64,000 nucleotides of DNA from Casuarina equisetifolia (taxonomy: Eukaryota > Streptophyta > Magnoliopsida > Fagales > Casuarinaceae). Below, piece by piece: positions 24,701 through 36,984 of this stretch. Each line of letters opens with the position of its first letter. The first letter of the stretch is position 1. The stretch is taken from positions 16,577,258 through 16,641,257 of the forward strand of contig CM052354.1 in the NCBI GenBank assembly GCA_028551475.1. The letters are read 5' to 3'. The notes beneath the pieces were generated by a model that saw only the letters and a program-made list of their open reading frames with translations, had not been told where the DNA came from and did not search any database. The position numbers were made by a program, and so were the translations under genes.

Positions 24701-25860
24701 CTAAATTCTTATCAAACTCCCCCTAGCTTGGGATGTCAGCTAACTAAACTACTAATAAGCTCTCGTTCTTCCTAATCTCCTTGGATAATTCTAATTCCCC
24801 ACACATTTGCATTTTCTTGGGTTAGAACTCTATTAGCTAAACACTCTTCATCCTTCTAAATCAAACTTCATTCTTTGCTCTTTGAAATTCTAAACCATAC
24901 CCTTAATGTCTTCAAACACTATATTCTCAAAACCACATGTATTCTTACTAATGGCATGACATAAAAATCTAGTTGCATCTTGGCCCCTTTAATATAAATC
25001 TTAATACCTCTACACACCCCACTGCTTTCCACAACTTTCCCACTAATGACCACCACCTAAAAAGTAGTAGTATCATTTACTTTGGGGCCAATCTTATTAA
25101 CCAACTCTTGACTAATGAAGTTGTGATTGCATCCTAAATCAAGCAATATTTGAACCTTCCTTTTATTTGTTACCACACTTCCATCCATCTTCATGATTTA
25201 TGGTTTACCAACTTCAATACCTAAAAAGGCTAAGGCCGAAATGCCTATAACATCCTCTTTCTCTTCATACCTTATCTCATCTCCACCTTTGACCTCTGGC
25301 TTAGACCCTCCTTTCTAATTCCACTTATCATCCCAAATTTCTTCCACCAAGAATAACTTTTTACATTAATGTCTTGAGCTATATTTGTCATTATAGTAAA
25401 AGCTCACTTTTACTTTCATTTCCTCAACCTTCGCTATTATAAACCTCCTAGTAGGTAAAGAGGCCTTATTTGATAAAGTAGTTCATATCACAGTGTTACT
25501 TATATTGCATTATGGATACTAAATTGGTGCTGGAAGAAGCTGCTAGGGTGGCAAACTACTATTCTAGCTAGTAGGAGTTTTTTTAGTACCCCTTTTTCTT
25601 TCAATTATAAGTGAACTACCTCTAAATTTCAATAATCATTTATCATATATCCTGGCATGATTTAGAGCTTCATTTAAAGTCTTAGGTTCTCTTAATGTCG
25701 TGCTTGCCTTAATATCTTCATTTAGATCACTCATAAAGCCATCCATTACTTGTAAAGCTATAAGAGGACTTGTTATTTTTAATAAATCTTGATACTCTTC
25801 ATAGTATTGTTAAATAGATTTATTTTGAGATAATTTAATAAGCTATCCATAGGTAGTATA
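21790..25860 (-). mobile_element. Heavily decayed Ty3/gypsy element
   Basis: Minus-strand remnants occur in gypsy order. Protease-like DLGCNHNFIS lies at about 25090-25130. RT has FKEPKGLPPNQPNEYKI at 24398..24643 and VKALRGLLGIIGF at about 23880-23920. The RNase H tail YDFMVKYKKKIDNVVVYGLSK lies near 23400. Integrase IPKQI-EDIFMDF is near 22930 and the integrase C-terminal LRFQGPYRILKKI near 22200. Stops interrupt every domain. No LTR pair was defined. This is a second gypsy lineage copy, more decayed than the one at 9-13 kb. Confidence 0.8.
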
Positions 25861-26349
25861 GGAGTGGTTGGGGGCATATTGTTTGGTAAAATTCTATATA
25901 CAAGTCAACATATTGAATAAGTAATATAATAAAAAAGTATCATTCCATAGAGATTGGTGAATAACTCCTAGAATCCATCTAATAAGTTGAAATGATAAAA
26001 GATAGATTACCTAACTAAAATTAAAAAAACTTAATACAAAAAACATACTAGAGTATATGATTTCATTATAACTACTAGATATAAATATCAATTATTTATT
26101 TGCAAGAGTGATAATATCCATGTGGTGATGAAATTTCCTAATTTATTCACTATCTTATGTTTAGGTATAACAAACTTATTTAACTCATTAATTCACTACA
26201 TTTCTATATTTGAATTGAAACAAACCAAATACATTAGGATCTATGAATATTCTTAATTTACATAAAAAGTCACACAAATAATATAGTATATATCTATCTA
26301 TATTTAATATATAGTTATACATTACAAGAAGTAATTGCACATCATTTTT
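25861..26349. other. AT-rich DNA without recognised content
   Basis: I see no gene or clear repeat. The small frame 26188..26373 (minus) is AT-driven and crosses into the next repeat. Confidence 0.4.
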
Positions 26350-27700
26350 GTGGGATTCTAGCCTCTCTAGCAATCAAGAAGGGGGGTTGAATTGATTGGT
26401 TATTTAAAAGACAAATACAATTATCACAAAATATAATGCAGAAAAATTAAACAACTAAGTAAGCATGAAAGAACACAAGAATTTTTAAGAGGTTTAACCA
26501 TAAAAAAACAACTGCCTACATCCCTCATTACCTTTTAACCAATGTGGCTAAAAGGCCTTTTCACTATTCTTTGTAACCTTTACAAAAGTTCACAACTCTT
26601 ACAACCAATCTTTTTTCCAAGAGATCTAATTCTGTCCCACCAAAGAACTTCAATGGTGAATAAATACAACAATAAAATGAACTTGCTATGAATATAATAG
26701 TTGAGCAAGCTATAACAATACTTAATAACAATAATATCAATCAAAGCAGAAGGGTCAAGAAGTGTTTAGTAAGATAGCAGCTTTGATGAACATGTTGCAG
26801 TAGCAAGCTTGAGTGCTTCAAGATTTTTGCAATATATTCCTCAGCGGTCCCTTTCTTTTTCTTTCTCACTTATATTTAAGGCTTATTTCCTCTGTAGGTC
26901 TTCCTCATAGCCATTTCCCAATTTCCTTTTCTTACTTCAATCAAAGCAATAGGGTCAAGATGTGCTTAGTAAAATATCAACTTTGATGAACACATTGCAG
27001 TAGTAGCTTAAGTGCTTCAAGGTTTTTGCAATGTATTCCTTGGTGGTCTCTTTCTTCTTCTTTTTCACTTACATTTAAGGTTTATTTTCACCATAGGTCT
27101 TCCTTATAGTTGTTTCCCAATTTCCTTTTTCTTACTTCAATCAAAGTAGTAGCGTTAAAAAGTGCTTAGTAAGATAGCAACTTTGATGAACACATTGTAG
27201 TAGCAAGCTTGAGTGCTTCAAGGTTTTTGTAATGTATTCCTCGGTGGTCTTTTTCTTTTTGTTTTTCGCTTATATTTAATGCTTATTTCCACCGTAGTTC
27301 TTCCTCATAGCTATTTCCCAATTTCCTTTTTCTTTAATTTGAATCAGAATGTACCTAGACCTAATCTTGCCTCAATTAATCCACTTAAATTGCCTCGGTT
27401 GAATTTCTTCTTTTTCTATTAAAAGCATCCCAAAACAATAAAGATATTTTTCTTTCCTTTCTCATGAGACCATAACATTAGGAAGGAGAGATCTTACCAA
27501 TTAGGCATTCAGGTCTTTAATAATGACATGGATGCAAATTTGATTTCTGCCCACATTGAATCCTAATTTCTTTTATGGGATTATCTCAAAAAGTTTTGAA
27601 TTGAAGCTTCCCTCTTTGTAATAAAACTTCCTCTTAAAAACCCTTGTCAAAGTTTTTCCCAAATATCTCTTAAGCAATTGCATAGTGGAAGAAAGTAATT
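26350..27700 (-). mobile_element. Inverted, 5'-truncated relative of family X
   Basis: The plus strand starts TGTGGGATTCTAGCC and reads as the reverse complement of the right half of the 19.8-21.35 kb element. It matches over the terminal 250 bases and again around 27600-27700 (CTTAGTGGAAGAAA region). It ends near 27700, about 400 bp beyond the stop codon of PEPC copy 2. It contains three tandem units absent from the other copy. Confidence 0.65.
26737..27336. repeat. Three 200-bp tandem repeats
   Basis: Units begin at 26737, 26937 and 27137 with TCAATCAAAG and are each 200 bp. Shared blocks include AACTTTGATGAACA, GAGTGCTTCAAGG and CCCAATTTCCTTTT. Units diverge by scattered substitutions. 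They carry no direct-repeat/spacer structure that would suggest CRISPR. Confidence 0.9.
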
Positions 27701-28098
27701 ATTCCCATGTCATGGAACAGATAGATTCAAACGGGTCGGTTTCTCATATTAAAACGCAGTTGTACAGAGACCATGGAATTGATCCAAAAACCCCAATAAA
27801 ACAAAAAAGCACACAGGTGTTCAAATATAATGCCCATATGACATTTAGCGGCAAAGCACAAAATACAAAGTTCCCCCAAGTTCAACTCTGGTGTGGCAGC
27901 AAGTGACCTACTGGCTCAAGTGGCAAGTGGCAAGTGCCATTCAGGCACTGCCAGGTAACATCACAGCAAGATAGAGTACTGAAATTATGACCTAGACGTG
28001 GATAATAAAAGAGCCTCCACTCTGCTGTACATAGGCTATTGTTTCTCGGGACAAATTCTCTGCATGAAAAACAACTAAAGAAAGCATAGCGGACAGGT
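27701..28098 (-). other. 3' flank / probable 3'UTR of PEPC copy 2
   Basis: About 400 bp downstream of the stop codon before repeat family X begins. I saw no canonical AATAAA on the minus strand; T-rich tracts could serve as plant 3'-end signals. The frames here are incidental. Confidence 0.4.
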
Positions 28099-31000
28099 CT
28101 AACCAGTGTTCTGCATGCCTGCAGCAATACCCTTCATTGTCAAGATGAGGGTATCCTCCAAACCGGGGGCATACTCACTTGTTCGGTTGAGTGTCACAAG
28201 TTCATCGGCTGCTTTGCTTATTTCCACAAATTCCTTGGAGATGTGTGGACGCATATCCACAGCATAGTTTGCATCCCTGATTCTCTTCAACGTGTAGGCC
28301 TGGCAAACATTCAGTGTAGTAATATAGGAATCTCGGAGTCGGAGTCTTTGTTTCAGGTATGGGTCTCCTTCAAGAAGATCCTTGTGTCCAGCAATCTAAC
28401 CCCGTGCATAAAAAGGGACACAAGGTTATGTAAATCATGCAGAAGTTAAGAAGAAATCAAATATTCTTGCGCAAAGAGAGCAAGACAAGGCCTATGCTTG
28501 GTTTGGTAGCAGAAATTTCAAAGGCTCTTGCTCCAAACTGCGGGGAAGAATGCAATGCTTGTGGGTCAAAGAAAGACAGCAAGTGAAAGCTAAATTATAA
28601 TCTGAGACAAGTATAGAAAAGTAAACAAATTATGTGCAGTTGTTTTTACCTGTAGGATAAGGTCCTCAGTCTCTTCAAAGTTGACCCTCAGCTGCTCTCC
28701 AAATTGCCACAGATCTTCTGAAACTAGGAGCCTGTCGTACAAAGCAGCAATTCCCGGGTCTCCCTTGGCGAACACCATCTCAACCAAATCAATGGTGACC
28801 CTGAAGAAAGGCCATTCATTGTACATCTCCTGCAGCATATGAAGATTTCTAATGTCCTTCTGAATGATATGCTTGAATGCCGCTCCAAAGCCTAGCCACA
28901 CTGGAAGATGAAACCTTGTTTGTGTCCAGGCAAAGATCCACGGGATTGCACGGAGTGATTCAATACCTCCGCTTGGCTTACGCTTTGAAGGACGGCTTCC
29001 AATGTTCATCCGACCATATTCCAACTCTGGCGTAGCCTACATTATATATAGATACTGTTTGTTAGTAAATGGTCATTAGTTAGCTTCAGTTATCAAATAA
29101 AATGAGATTGATGCAAGTTGCGAAATTCTTACAAGGCGGAAATATTCTACAAATCGGGGTTCTTTGAAAACAATGGAACGATACTCTTCTGTAGCAATGA
29201 CAGCCATTTCATCCATCAGTGCACGCCATTCTGGTTTTGGAGACACAGGGGGGTGCATACCGTGCTCTAAAGTAGCAGCTGTGAAACGCTGGAGTGTCCT
29301 AAAACACAAGTGCTCCTCTCCAAAGGATTGCTCAATGACTTCACCTTGAACAGTAACTCGGAGTGATCCATGAATGGTCTCTGGAGGTTGAGACAATATG
29401 GCAAGATGGGTAGGCCCACCTCCCCTGCCAACAGTCCCACCACGACCATGGAACATAGTTAGCTTCACACCAAATTGCTTAGCAACCTTTATAAGTTCCT
29501 CTTGAGCCTTGTATAACTGCCAGGCTGCAGAGAACCGTCCTGCATCCTTACCAGAATCTGAATAACCAATCATAACTTCTTGCTTTCCATTAATCCGGTT
29601 TCTATACCAATCTATTGAGAACAGCCGCACTAAAGCAGCAGGAGCAGCCTCCAGGTCAGCGAGTTTCTCAAACAGAGGGACAACTCTTAATGGTGTCTTC
29701 ACATGGCATTCACGTTGCAGGAGCTCAACTGCAAGAACATCAGACGGTGCAGTTGCCATTGAAATGATGTATGCTCCAAAATTGTCTGCTGGAAGTTCTG
29801 CTAAGACATGAAATGTATCCAAAACATCACGAATTTCTTCAGTTTGAGGAAGATCTGGGCCAAAAAGAGGACGTTTGCCACTGAGTTCAGATAAAAGCCA
29901 TTCCTGTCTTTGTTCTTCAGACCAGTCTCGGTAGGACCCAATTTCCAGGTGCCTGGTAATGGCATCCATAACATCAGTATGACGGTCCGACTCTTGCCTA
30001 ATATCAAGTTTCACAAGTGCCAGTCCAAAAGTAGACACTTGTCTTAAGAAATCAAGAAGGCTTCCATCAGCAATTGCACGGTCACCACATGCACAAAGAG
30101 ATCTGTAACATAGTTCAAGAGGTTCCAAGAACTATTTGGAAAACTTTGTTAAAACAAAAGGTTAAAGCAAAATAATAATAATAATAATAATAATAACCTC
30201 ATATGATAAGAATACGAGTTAGTTAACAAAGGCACTAAGTATTTGGTCATACTAACATTTCTCCATTTCTTTTTCCCACCTATCTTAAGATAAGTGTAGG
30301 ATGATAGTTTAGAAGAGACAGGAAGCAAGATCCTAAAAAAGGTTTAAGAATCTATGAAGACTGGTAAACTCTGAAAGCAATGGTGGAAACAGGGAAAATA
30401 AAGATGGACAGTCACGATTGAGTAATACAATGGTTTTGGCCTCAGCCTTGAAAGTGGACTACGCTGGGAAAGATGATCCTGTGGCTTGTAGCTCATTGAG
30501 AGATAAGGCAAAAGGCTCCCCTACCCAAGCCTACATGGTTATGTACAGCTTAGTTGGGTTGAGGGTAAGGAATAATTGAAAGAACATGGAGACCATGAGA
30601 TACAGATGGAGAAAGCAACATGGCTATTGCAATCTTTAAGATTAAACTGAATGAATGAAGCTACCTGCTCAACATTGGTGAAAGTCGCTTCCTCCGGAAT
30701 TTCTGAGTGCCCATGGGCCAATAGATGACGAGAGCGTTCACGTGTCTGGTAAAGCCTATCCCTCACTTCCCCAAGAATGACACGGTAAGGCTCACTGGGA
30801 GGAATTTGTTTCCAGAACTCTGCGTCACCAGAAGTCAAAGTTTTGTTTACCCAAAAAAGTTATCAGGCAAAAGAACGTGCAAACATGCAGCACTTGATTC
30901 CATTAACAACAAGCTGTTACCACAAATTATGGCTCCACGGCTACGAAATTTTTATAGATTAAGATCTTTGATCAAGGAATCGTACCATAGAATTGCTTTT

Positions 31001-34000
31001 AGAAAGTATTAACCAAGTGCTCTCAGGCCAAGTATGCACCTTCTTGTATTTATGTAGCAACTACCACTCTTGGTAATGAATTACTAAATTCCAGTAAAGT
31101 GAATAATTCATCTTCCACTGCTGAAATAACTACAGGCATTTAGCTGACATTATTTGAAGAGCACTTCCAATTTATATTTCCTTTCTTCATGTTGGTAAAA
31201 TTATAGCAGCATTCCAGCAGAAACTAAAGGAGAGAAGAAAAGATTGTGTGCCAGCTAGAGATAGGGCATTACCTCCCCAAAGTACTTTTGGTATTACCAA
31301 ATGCATGGGCACTGGGATTCTTAATCAGCATTGGAAAAGGTCTCATGCATCATAATTCAACGCTTAACATTGTTATGGACAGAGAATTTAATGTTTAATC
31401 AGCACTTATTATATCTAACATACAATTCTACATGGAAAGTATATGGAAATACTTCTTGTATCACCATATATTTCCTAAGATAATACAAGGAAAATATAAA
31501 GCATACAAGGAGAAATGCCCCACCGTGGATTAAACATATATGAATTACCTATGTAGTGTTTTACATCTTTTTTGGAGGACCTATGAAGTTCATCTGCACG
31601 AACACGAAGCTCATCATTGCAGCGCCACATAGACAACTACAAGGAAATGGACAGACAATAGACAACATTGATGTCAAGCACATAAATGATTAACAAGCAA
31701 AAGTCCCCAGTAAAGAAAGTCGCCTGGAAAAGATTTTAAGATGTAAACGTTAATAAGCACCTCAAACATAAGATCCTCTATTTGGGAATAGTACAACTTT
31801 GCAGCCATCATTCTAGCCAACAAGCAAACATCCCTTGTAACCTCTGGTGTCACTCTAGGATTACCTGAATTCAATGTGAAACAGATGTTAAGCTAATAGA
31901 GACAGAGAGAGAAACAACTTCAAAATTATTCCAATTACTACAAAAATCTATCCAAGTACTTCAAATTGAAAATCACATTCTATACTTGCATCATTATACA
32001 TCATGCATCATTAACTCTTGACAACGATTATACTTTACTGATCACCAGCGTAACACTAACTAGGACGATCCCATTTATTTGATTGACGTCAGTACAATAA
32101 GCGAATTAACATCAGTAACAAAAAATGAATTTCACCACTAATACCAAACTTTTTCCATGACAGTGTTAGCCGTGGAGAAGGATCTTACCATCACGATCAC
32201 CACCCATCCAAGAAGAAAACTGAATCAGTGGAGCATTGTAAGGAACACGTTCATTAATTCCAATGTTTTCCAAAGCTGTGTCAACACGGCGCAGAAACTT
32301 TGGGACCCCCTTCCAGATTGTTTCATGAAAGTAGCTCATTCCTGCCCTCATCTCATCTTGAGGAGTTGGAGGTGTCCTTCGGATCTCATCAGTGCGAAAT
32401 GCAGCTTGAATCTACATGAAATAAAATGGCAGAAAATACGTGAAAATTGAGATATACAAGCTTTTTTTTTTTTTTTTGACTGGAAATCTTTCTAATGTAT
32501 CTTAAGTTCAAAGTTATATCATAAATACAGCTTTAGAGCTAACAGGTTATCAGCAAAAATCCGGGCAGACTCATGATTTTCTAAAATCCGTTCTTGTAGT
32601 TAACGAGTTCAAACAAATTGACCATGGAAATATATTGCACACGTGTGCGAGCTATGATAGATCATTATAAGAATATTATATTTCCAAATGAAGACATTTG
32701 AGCATCTATCATTTTCCTGGACCAGCAGGATAACTGCTGCTTTCTTTCTTCCACATACAACTGGAATGGTTAGTTACTTGTAACATTTATTATTTACATT
32801 GGATAAGCTTTGCTTGATAGCTTAAACTGAAGAGTAACAACTTGCTCCAAAGAGGATTTGAACTTAAGATTCTTGCTTTGTAAGATCTTCTATAGGAATT
32901 CTTCATACCATTTTGACTACACCCCGAGGGTTGGACAACACCTATTATTTATATTGGATGGTCCCTTTATTCATAGAACTTTGACAAATTAAAAGCCATG
33001 ATGATATTTGTGAAATAGAATCATCAATAATGGCTCGGATACTAAACAATTAACAAGATCTAACTTAAAGAAATAGAACCTCCAAAAATGTCACAGAATT
33101 ACATGATCAAAAAAACAGAGAACTTGGTCATAGAATTCTGCAGAAAACCTAATACTCAAGGCATCACAAAGCCAGGTTTAATCATGGCTATGCATATCAG
33201 ACACGAAAGGCAACAACTAACGGACATAAAGGAGAACATTTACTTATTTCTCCTTTTTATTTTATTTTATTTTTTTTTGTCTTTTGGAATCTAAGTCCTC
33301 GAAGGGAACAGCAGATTAGTAAGGCAGATTCAGTAACTAATCTGGACCAACATCTGTAGGTGATTTCCACTCACTTAAAAAGTATATGACTCCACAACAT
33401 GCCGAGAACATAAAGAATGTAATATGAATTATTCTATATCTATATATATATAGATATCACCACGTAAAAAATTCAAAAGGGTGCTGACATTCACCTCTCT
33501 CTGGAGAGCCTCATCAAGCTCCTGCTTATCATCTGGGGTGATGTCTTTGGCATGCAATTGGGCCAAACAATTCCTAATCCTGAACCGAAGAGACGAAGAG
33601 AAAAATATTAAAACAAATGACAGAAATACTAAGAGAATGCAAACTCTACCCCTTCCTGTCACGCTAATCGTAAGGTTTCTACATAAGAAAATATTAATCA
33701 AAGTCGTATAATATAAAGAAAGGTAATTTTTTAATATGCAGCAAAAATGTGAAAATACAAACACGTCAGAGACTGAAGGGACAGAAATTCAAAGACGTAA
33801 TTGCAACTGAAGGACGAAACTGAATTAATTGGAGGACAAACCTTTCATGCTTTTGAAGCAGAGATCTACGAACTGATTGCGTAGGATGAGCAGTGAAGAC
33901 CAGATCCACAGTCTGGTTCTTCAAAGCATCAAAAACTTCTTGTGGGGACTTATTCAGTTGCCCCACAAGCTTCTTGAGAGTTTCTTCTATGTTCGATTCG

Positions 34001-34918
34001 GTTGTAGCAGAGTTTTCATCAGCAAAATCTCCCTTTTTCAGCTTTATCCGTCTGCGGTAAGCAATCTGGACCTTCTCAGCCAAGTTGGCTAAGTTAAGCA
34101 TGTGGGAGAAAGACTTTGCAATAACAATAGAGTCCCCTGGATCCAAGCTTGTCAACACTTTGCCAAGTTCTTCTAGCTTCTGAGGATCGTGCTTACCTTC
34201 ATACTCAGCAGAAAGCTCATAACACTCTTGGACCTAGAAGAAATCCATAAAAGAGCACAAAAGCAGAGCATGACGATACTCTTTGGTTAATCACTGTATT
34301 TCACCAAAGAAACTCTAAATACAAAGAACAATGTCTTGTTTAACATTTCCAAACAATAACTCCCCATCGACCTCAAATCGGAATTGGAAGAGCTTTCAAA
34401 TTCTTGTGTGCTTTACAGAATGGATTCTATTTATCACATAGATTCACTGAAACGAAGGCACAATGATGCTACAGATATCTAACAGTTAAAGGCCTTCATT
34501 TCTATCCAATCACCAAACAATTATTATTGGTTATTTATTAAAACCAACCAAAACACGAGTCTCGCTTCTCAAAATCGATTCATATCATAATGAAAAGGGT
34601 TTAGTATTCCCTCATAAAGCTCCAGATTTTCATGCAAAACACAAATCCCAATTACTTCTCAGTGTTAAAACCATTGGTCCCCATAGGCTTTGATCGCAAG
34701 CTAATAGTAAACTAATCAAAATTAATACCGGAAAAAATCACTCAATGACTTACAGTTTCCTTAAGGTCTTCCCCATGTAAATCTTGGAGAATATCCAGAA
34801 ATCGATCCAGAAGAAGAGCATCATACTCAACTAGCTTGTCATCCTCACTCACTTTACCCGGAACCAAAAGCCGAAGTTGAGCATCTATTGACGCCAACTT
34901 CTCAATATTCCTCGCCAT
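28099..34918 (-). CDS. PPC: Phosphoenolpyruvate carboxylase, complete copy 2 (C3-type, 964 aa)
   Basis: Cytosolic enzyme making oxaloacetate from PEP and bicarbonate, feeding the TCA cycle (anaplerosis). Exons on the minus strand: 34754..34918, 33842..34233, 33495..33579, 32189..32411, 31761..31864, 31549..31636, 30665..30819, 29133..30131, 28650..29036, 28099..28395. They total 2895 nt, ending TAG. All introns are GT-AG and phases join correctly. Length and ten-exon layout fit plant-type PEPC. Landmarks: phosphorylation motif [10 protein letters not shown] with Ser10; catalytic [11 protein letters not shown] with His171; [11 protein letters not shown] about 593-603; [14 protein letters not shown] about 631-644; C-terminal QNTG. 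Ala773 (IFAWTQ) sits where C4 enzymes have Ser. Arg883 sits where inhibitor-insensitive C4 forms have Gly. Together these indicate a C3 isoform under phosphorylation and malate control. No stop or frameshift was seen. Intron 3 contains a SINE-like insertion. Confidence 0.97.
30172..30199. repeat. AAT microsatellite in intron 7 of PEPC copy 2
   Basis: A run of about nine AAT units lies close to the acceptor of exon 8 (30131). Copy 1 cannot be compared because this region lies outside the window. Confidence 0.85.
32804..32942 (-). mobile_element. SINE-like insertion in intron 3 of PEPC copy 2
   Basis: An insert of about 139 bp is bracketed by a 16-bp direct repeat TATTATTTA(C/T)ATTGGA at 32788..32803 and 32943..32958 with one mismatch. 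On the minus strand it has box A-like TAGTCAAAATGG and a perfect box B GTTCAAATCC, the RNA polymerase III promoter of tRNA-derived SINEs. PEPC copy 1 has the uninterrupted intron at the homologous place (TTATTATTTATAATGGACA near 1597-1615). The insertion therefore followed the duplication. Confidence 0.85.
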
Positions 34919-34936
34919 GGTTCGCCCTTAGTCTCC

Positions 34937-35138
34937 CTATGTGATCAGGAAACCAAACAAAGCATTATACAAAGAAACTAAGCCTGAGATCTTGGACTCG
35001 ATCAAAAGCCAAGAACCAAAAACTCAGACCATGATCCAGAAAGTAAATCAAGATTCAATACTAAAAGGCCAAGTGTGGAAAGAGTCAACGTAGCACAATG
35101 GTGACGAAATCTTCCCAAATGAAAAGCCAAGAAGGTAC
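34937..35138 (-). other. Putative 5'UTR intron of PEPC copy 2
   Basis: Donor GAG|GTACCTTC at 35139/35138 and acceptor CACATAG|GGAGAC at 34937/34936 enclose 202 nt. The position corresponds to the leader intron proposed in copy 1. Inferred from splice motifs shared by the paralogues. Confidence 0.6.
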
Positions 35139-35243
35139 CTCAAAACGTTGAAGTGAGATTTGATACAAAAGAAGAAGATAAAATCAGGATGAGAGAGAGA
35201 GAGAGCCAGAGTTCTGAGAGCCAACAGGACGGAATGGTGGTTT

Positions 35244-35253
35244 GCTTATATAG
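35244..35253 (-). promoter_or_regulatory. TATA box of PEPC copy 2
   Basis: The minus strand reads CTATATAAGC, aligned with the TATA box of copy 1. Homology with copy 1 continues upstream for about 40 bases, breaks where copy 1 carries its extra 2.2 kb, and then resumes. Confidence 0.65.
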
Positions 35254-35454
35254 AAACAAGCGGCCTATAGTTGTCAATACGAAAGAATGGCTTTTCACTA
35301 ATGCTCAAAGTAGATTCCTCGGACATAACTCGCGCGCTCTTGCAATTGGCTTTTTTGAATCCATCTTGACATGAATGAGACAGATCTCACGTGCTTGAAT
35401 ATTCTAAGTCAGATCTTAACGTCTTTTCCTTATGCATGTGAACAGAGCTACTGT

Positions 35455-36085
35455 CGAGTGCGATAACGTTGTTCGAATACTGGCCTAGTTGCGTCATCAT
35501 GGATGTCATTTTAGAAAACATAATACCTAACTTTGCATACAAGAAGTCAGGTCTCGTTTCGGATCTCACGCAGAAGGAAGCTATCAGATAAGTTATTCAC
35601 CATAATTTCGAAGGTAGCACCCACTAATAACTGGTCTTACCTATCAGTCACGTTATCAGATTTAATTCTATTACTGAAACGAATGAAAGAGAGAAATAAG
35701 GTTATAAACCAACTAAAAAGTCACATGCTTACTACTTTTCTCCTTGTCAACATAAACGGCTTCGTCTTTACCTCCAACAGCTGCTTCGTTTTCTTTTATT
35801 TTCATATTGATTCTTTCTTTATCGACTTTGGAGTGTGTGGGACAATGGGTGACCATCACAATTACGTAATCCAGACAATGCATGTAGGCCACTATCTAAG
35901 AAACAGGAAAAAACCGTTCAATGTATCTAATCCTAACATTTCTTTAATTGATTCAAAATAGCGGCATTACAATAATGTGCATTTTCTAATGAAAAGTCTT
36001 GTGATGATTGAAAATAATGCCAGGGAAAAATGGTTAAGACGTATGCAAAGTGATTATTGTCGATTAATCATGCCTAAACTCCAAA
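35455..36085 (-). repeat. Segment inverted relative to PEPC copy 1 upstream DNA (copy 2 side)
   Basis: It is the reverse complement of about 6490-7095, starting roughly 200 bp upstream of the TATA box. The open frame 35533..35961 (plus) lies inside it and has no recognisable domain, so I do not call it a gene. Direct homology to copy 1 stops near 35436 and resumes at about 36985. Confidence 0.8.
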
Positions 36086-36094
36086 AGTGTTAAA

Positions 36095-36965
36095 CAAAAA
36101 CACTGTTTGAAGTGTTTGCTGGGGCATTAGTCATGCCAAAAGGTATGACTAATTGCCCCATCATGCACATTATCTTGGGTTCATCTCCTCTTGCTATCCG
36201 CACCTGGTGACACCTCAACTACAAGTTTACCTTGGAAAGATACCGAGCTTGTCTCAACCTATCAAACAAGTTAACTAAAAGTATAGGATACTTGTTATTG
36301 GTCAGTACCTTATTGAGTGCTTGATAGTTTATCTATAGGTTGTAGTAATCCATCATTCTTTTGCTGGAATAGAGGTAGGGACGCGTAGGCCGTCTTTGAA
36401 TGATGTATGTATCTAGCACCCAATAACACGTTGAGCTTTTTCTTTTTCTTTTTTTTTTCTTTTTTTTTTTTGGAGCTCTTTTAGCTTGGTGGAGCCATTT
36501 TATAGGGTGTAATTGTAAGAGAGTTGGCGCCAAGCTCTAGCTCAGCAGCATGATTGACTTCCCACCTTGGCGTTAGTCATTTAGTCATTTGGCAACTCAA
36601 GAGTTGTCATGTCCTTGTTCTCTTCAAGGATGTCTTTAACTAGTTGAGGGAGGTCTTCCCCCTCATAAATCTCCTTGGTCTCGACCACCTTTAGTGTGGC
36701 CACATATGTAGCTTTTCCTTTTCTCAATCCATTCGCCAGCTACACCTCTAACAATGCTCTTTGGATATACATCCTAGGAATGGTTTGTACCATGCATGTC
36801 ATACCCGCAACGAGTATGTAGAGTGTATTCTACGTTGGTAAAAGGATGGTGTTTGCTTCTCTTAAGAATTTCACCCCTAGGACCAAGGTACAGTCATCAA
36901 TATCAATTACTAAGAAGTTGACCTGGCCTTTTCATCGGCCTAGGTGTAGCTCAACTTCTTGAGTA
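36095..36965 (-). mobile_element. Gypsy protease-RT fragment in PEPC copy 2 upstream DNA
   Basis: Minus-strand readings include a retropepsin tail VNFLVIDIDDCTLVLGVKFL (about 36860-36925). RT segments are YYNL-INYQALNKVLTNNKYPI (about 36280-36350) and QLVIPFGMTNAP (about 36120-36160). Stops and gaps show it is a fossil. It has no counterpart in the upstream DNA of copy 1 and lies next to the inverted segment. Confidence 0.75.
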
Positions 36966-36984
36966 ATGCTGAATAGAGGTTGGG

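Noticed and set aside
26737-27336. Regularly spaced repeats as a CRISPR array
   Set aside because: Units are 200-bp tandem copies without short repeat/unique spacer structure, in a plant genome.
32804-32942. Box A/box B as a functional tRNA gene
   Set aside because: No cloverleaf can be formed by eye. Target duplication and copy-2-only presence indicate a SINE-type insertion.
28099-34918. PEPC copy 2 as a C4 photosynthetic isoform
   Set aside because: Ala at the position where C4 enzymes carry Ser and Arg at the inhibitor-site position are both C3-type.
35533-35961. 142-codon frame in the inverted segment as a gene
   Set aside because: The homologous copy 1 sequence does not keep the frame and no domain is visible, so it is probably chance.
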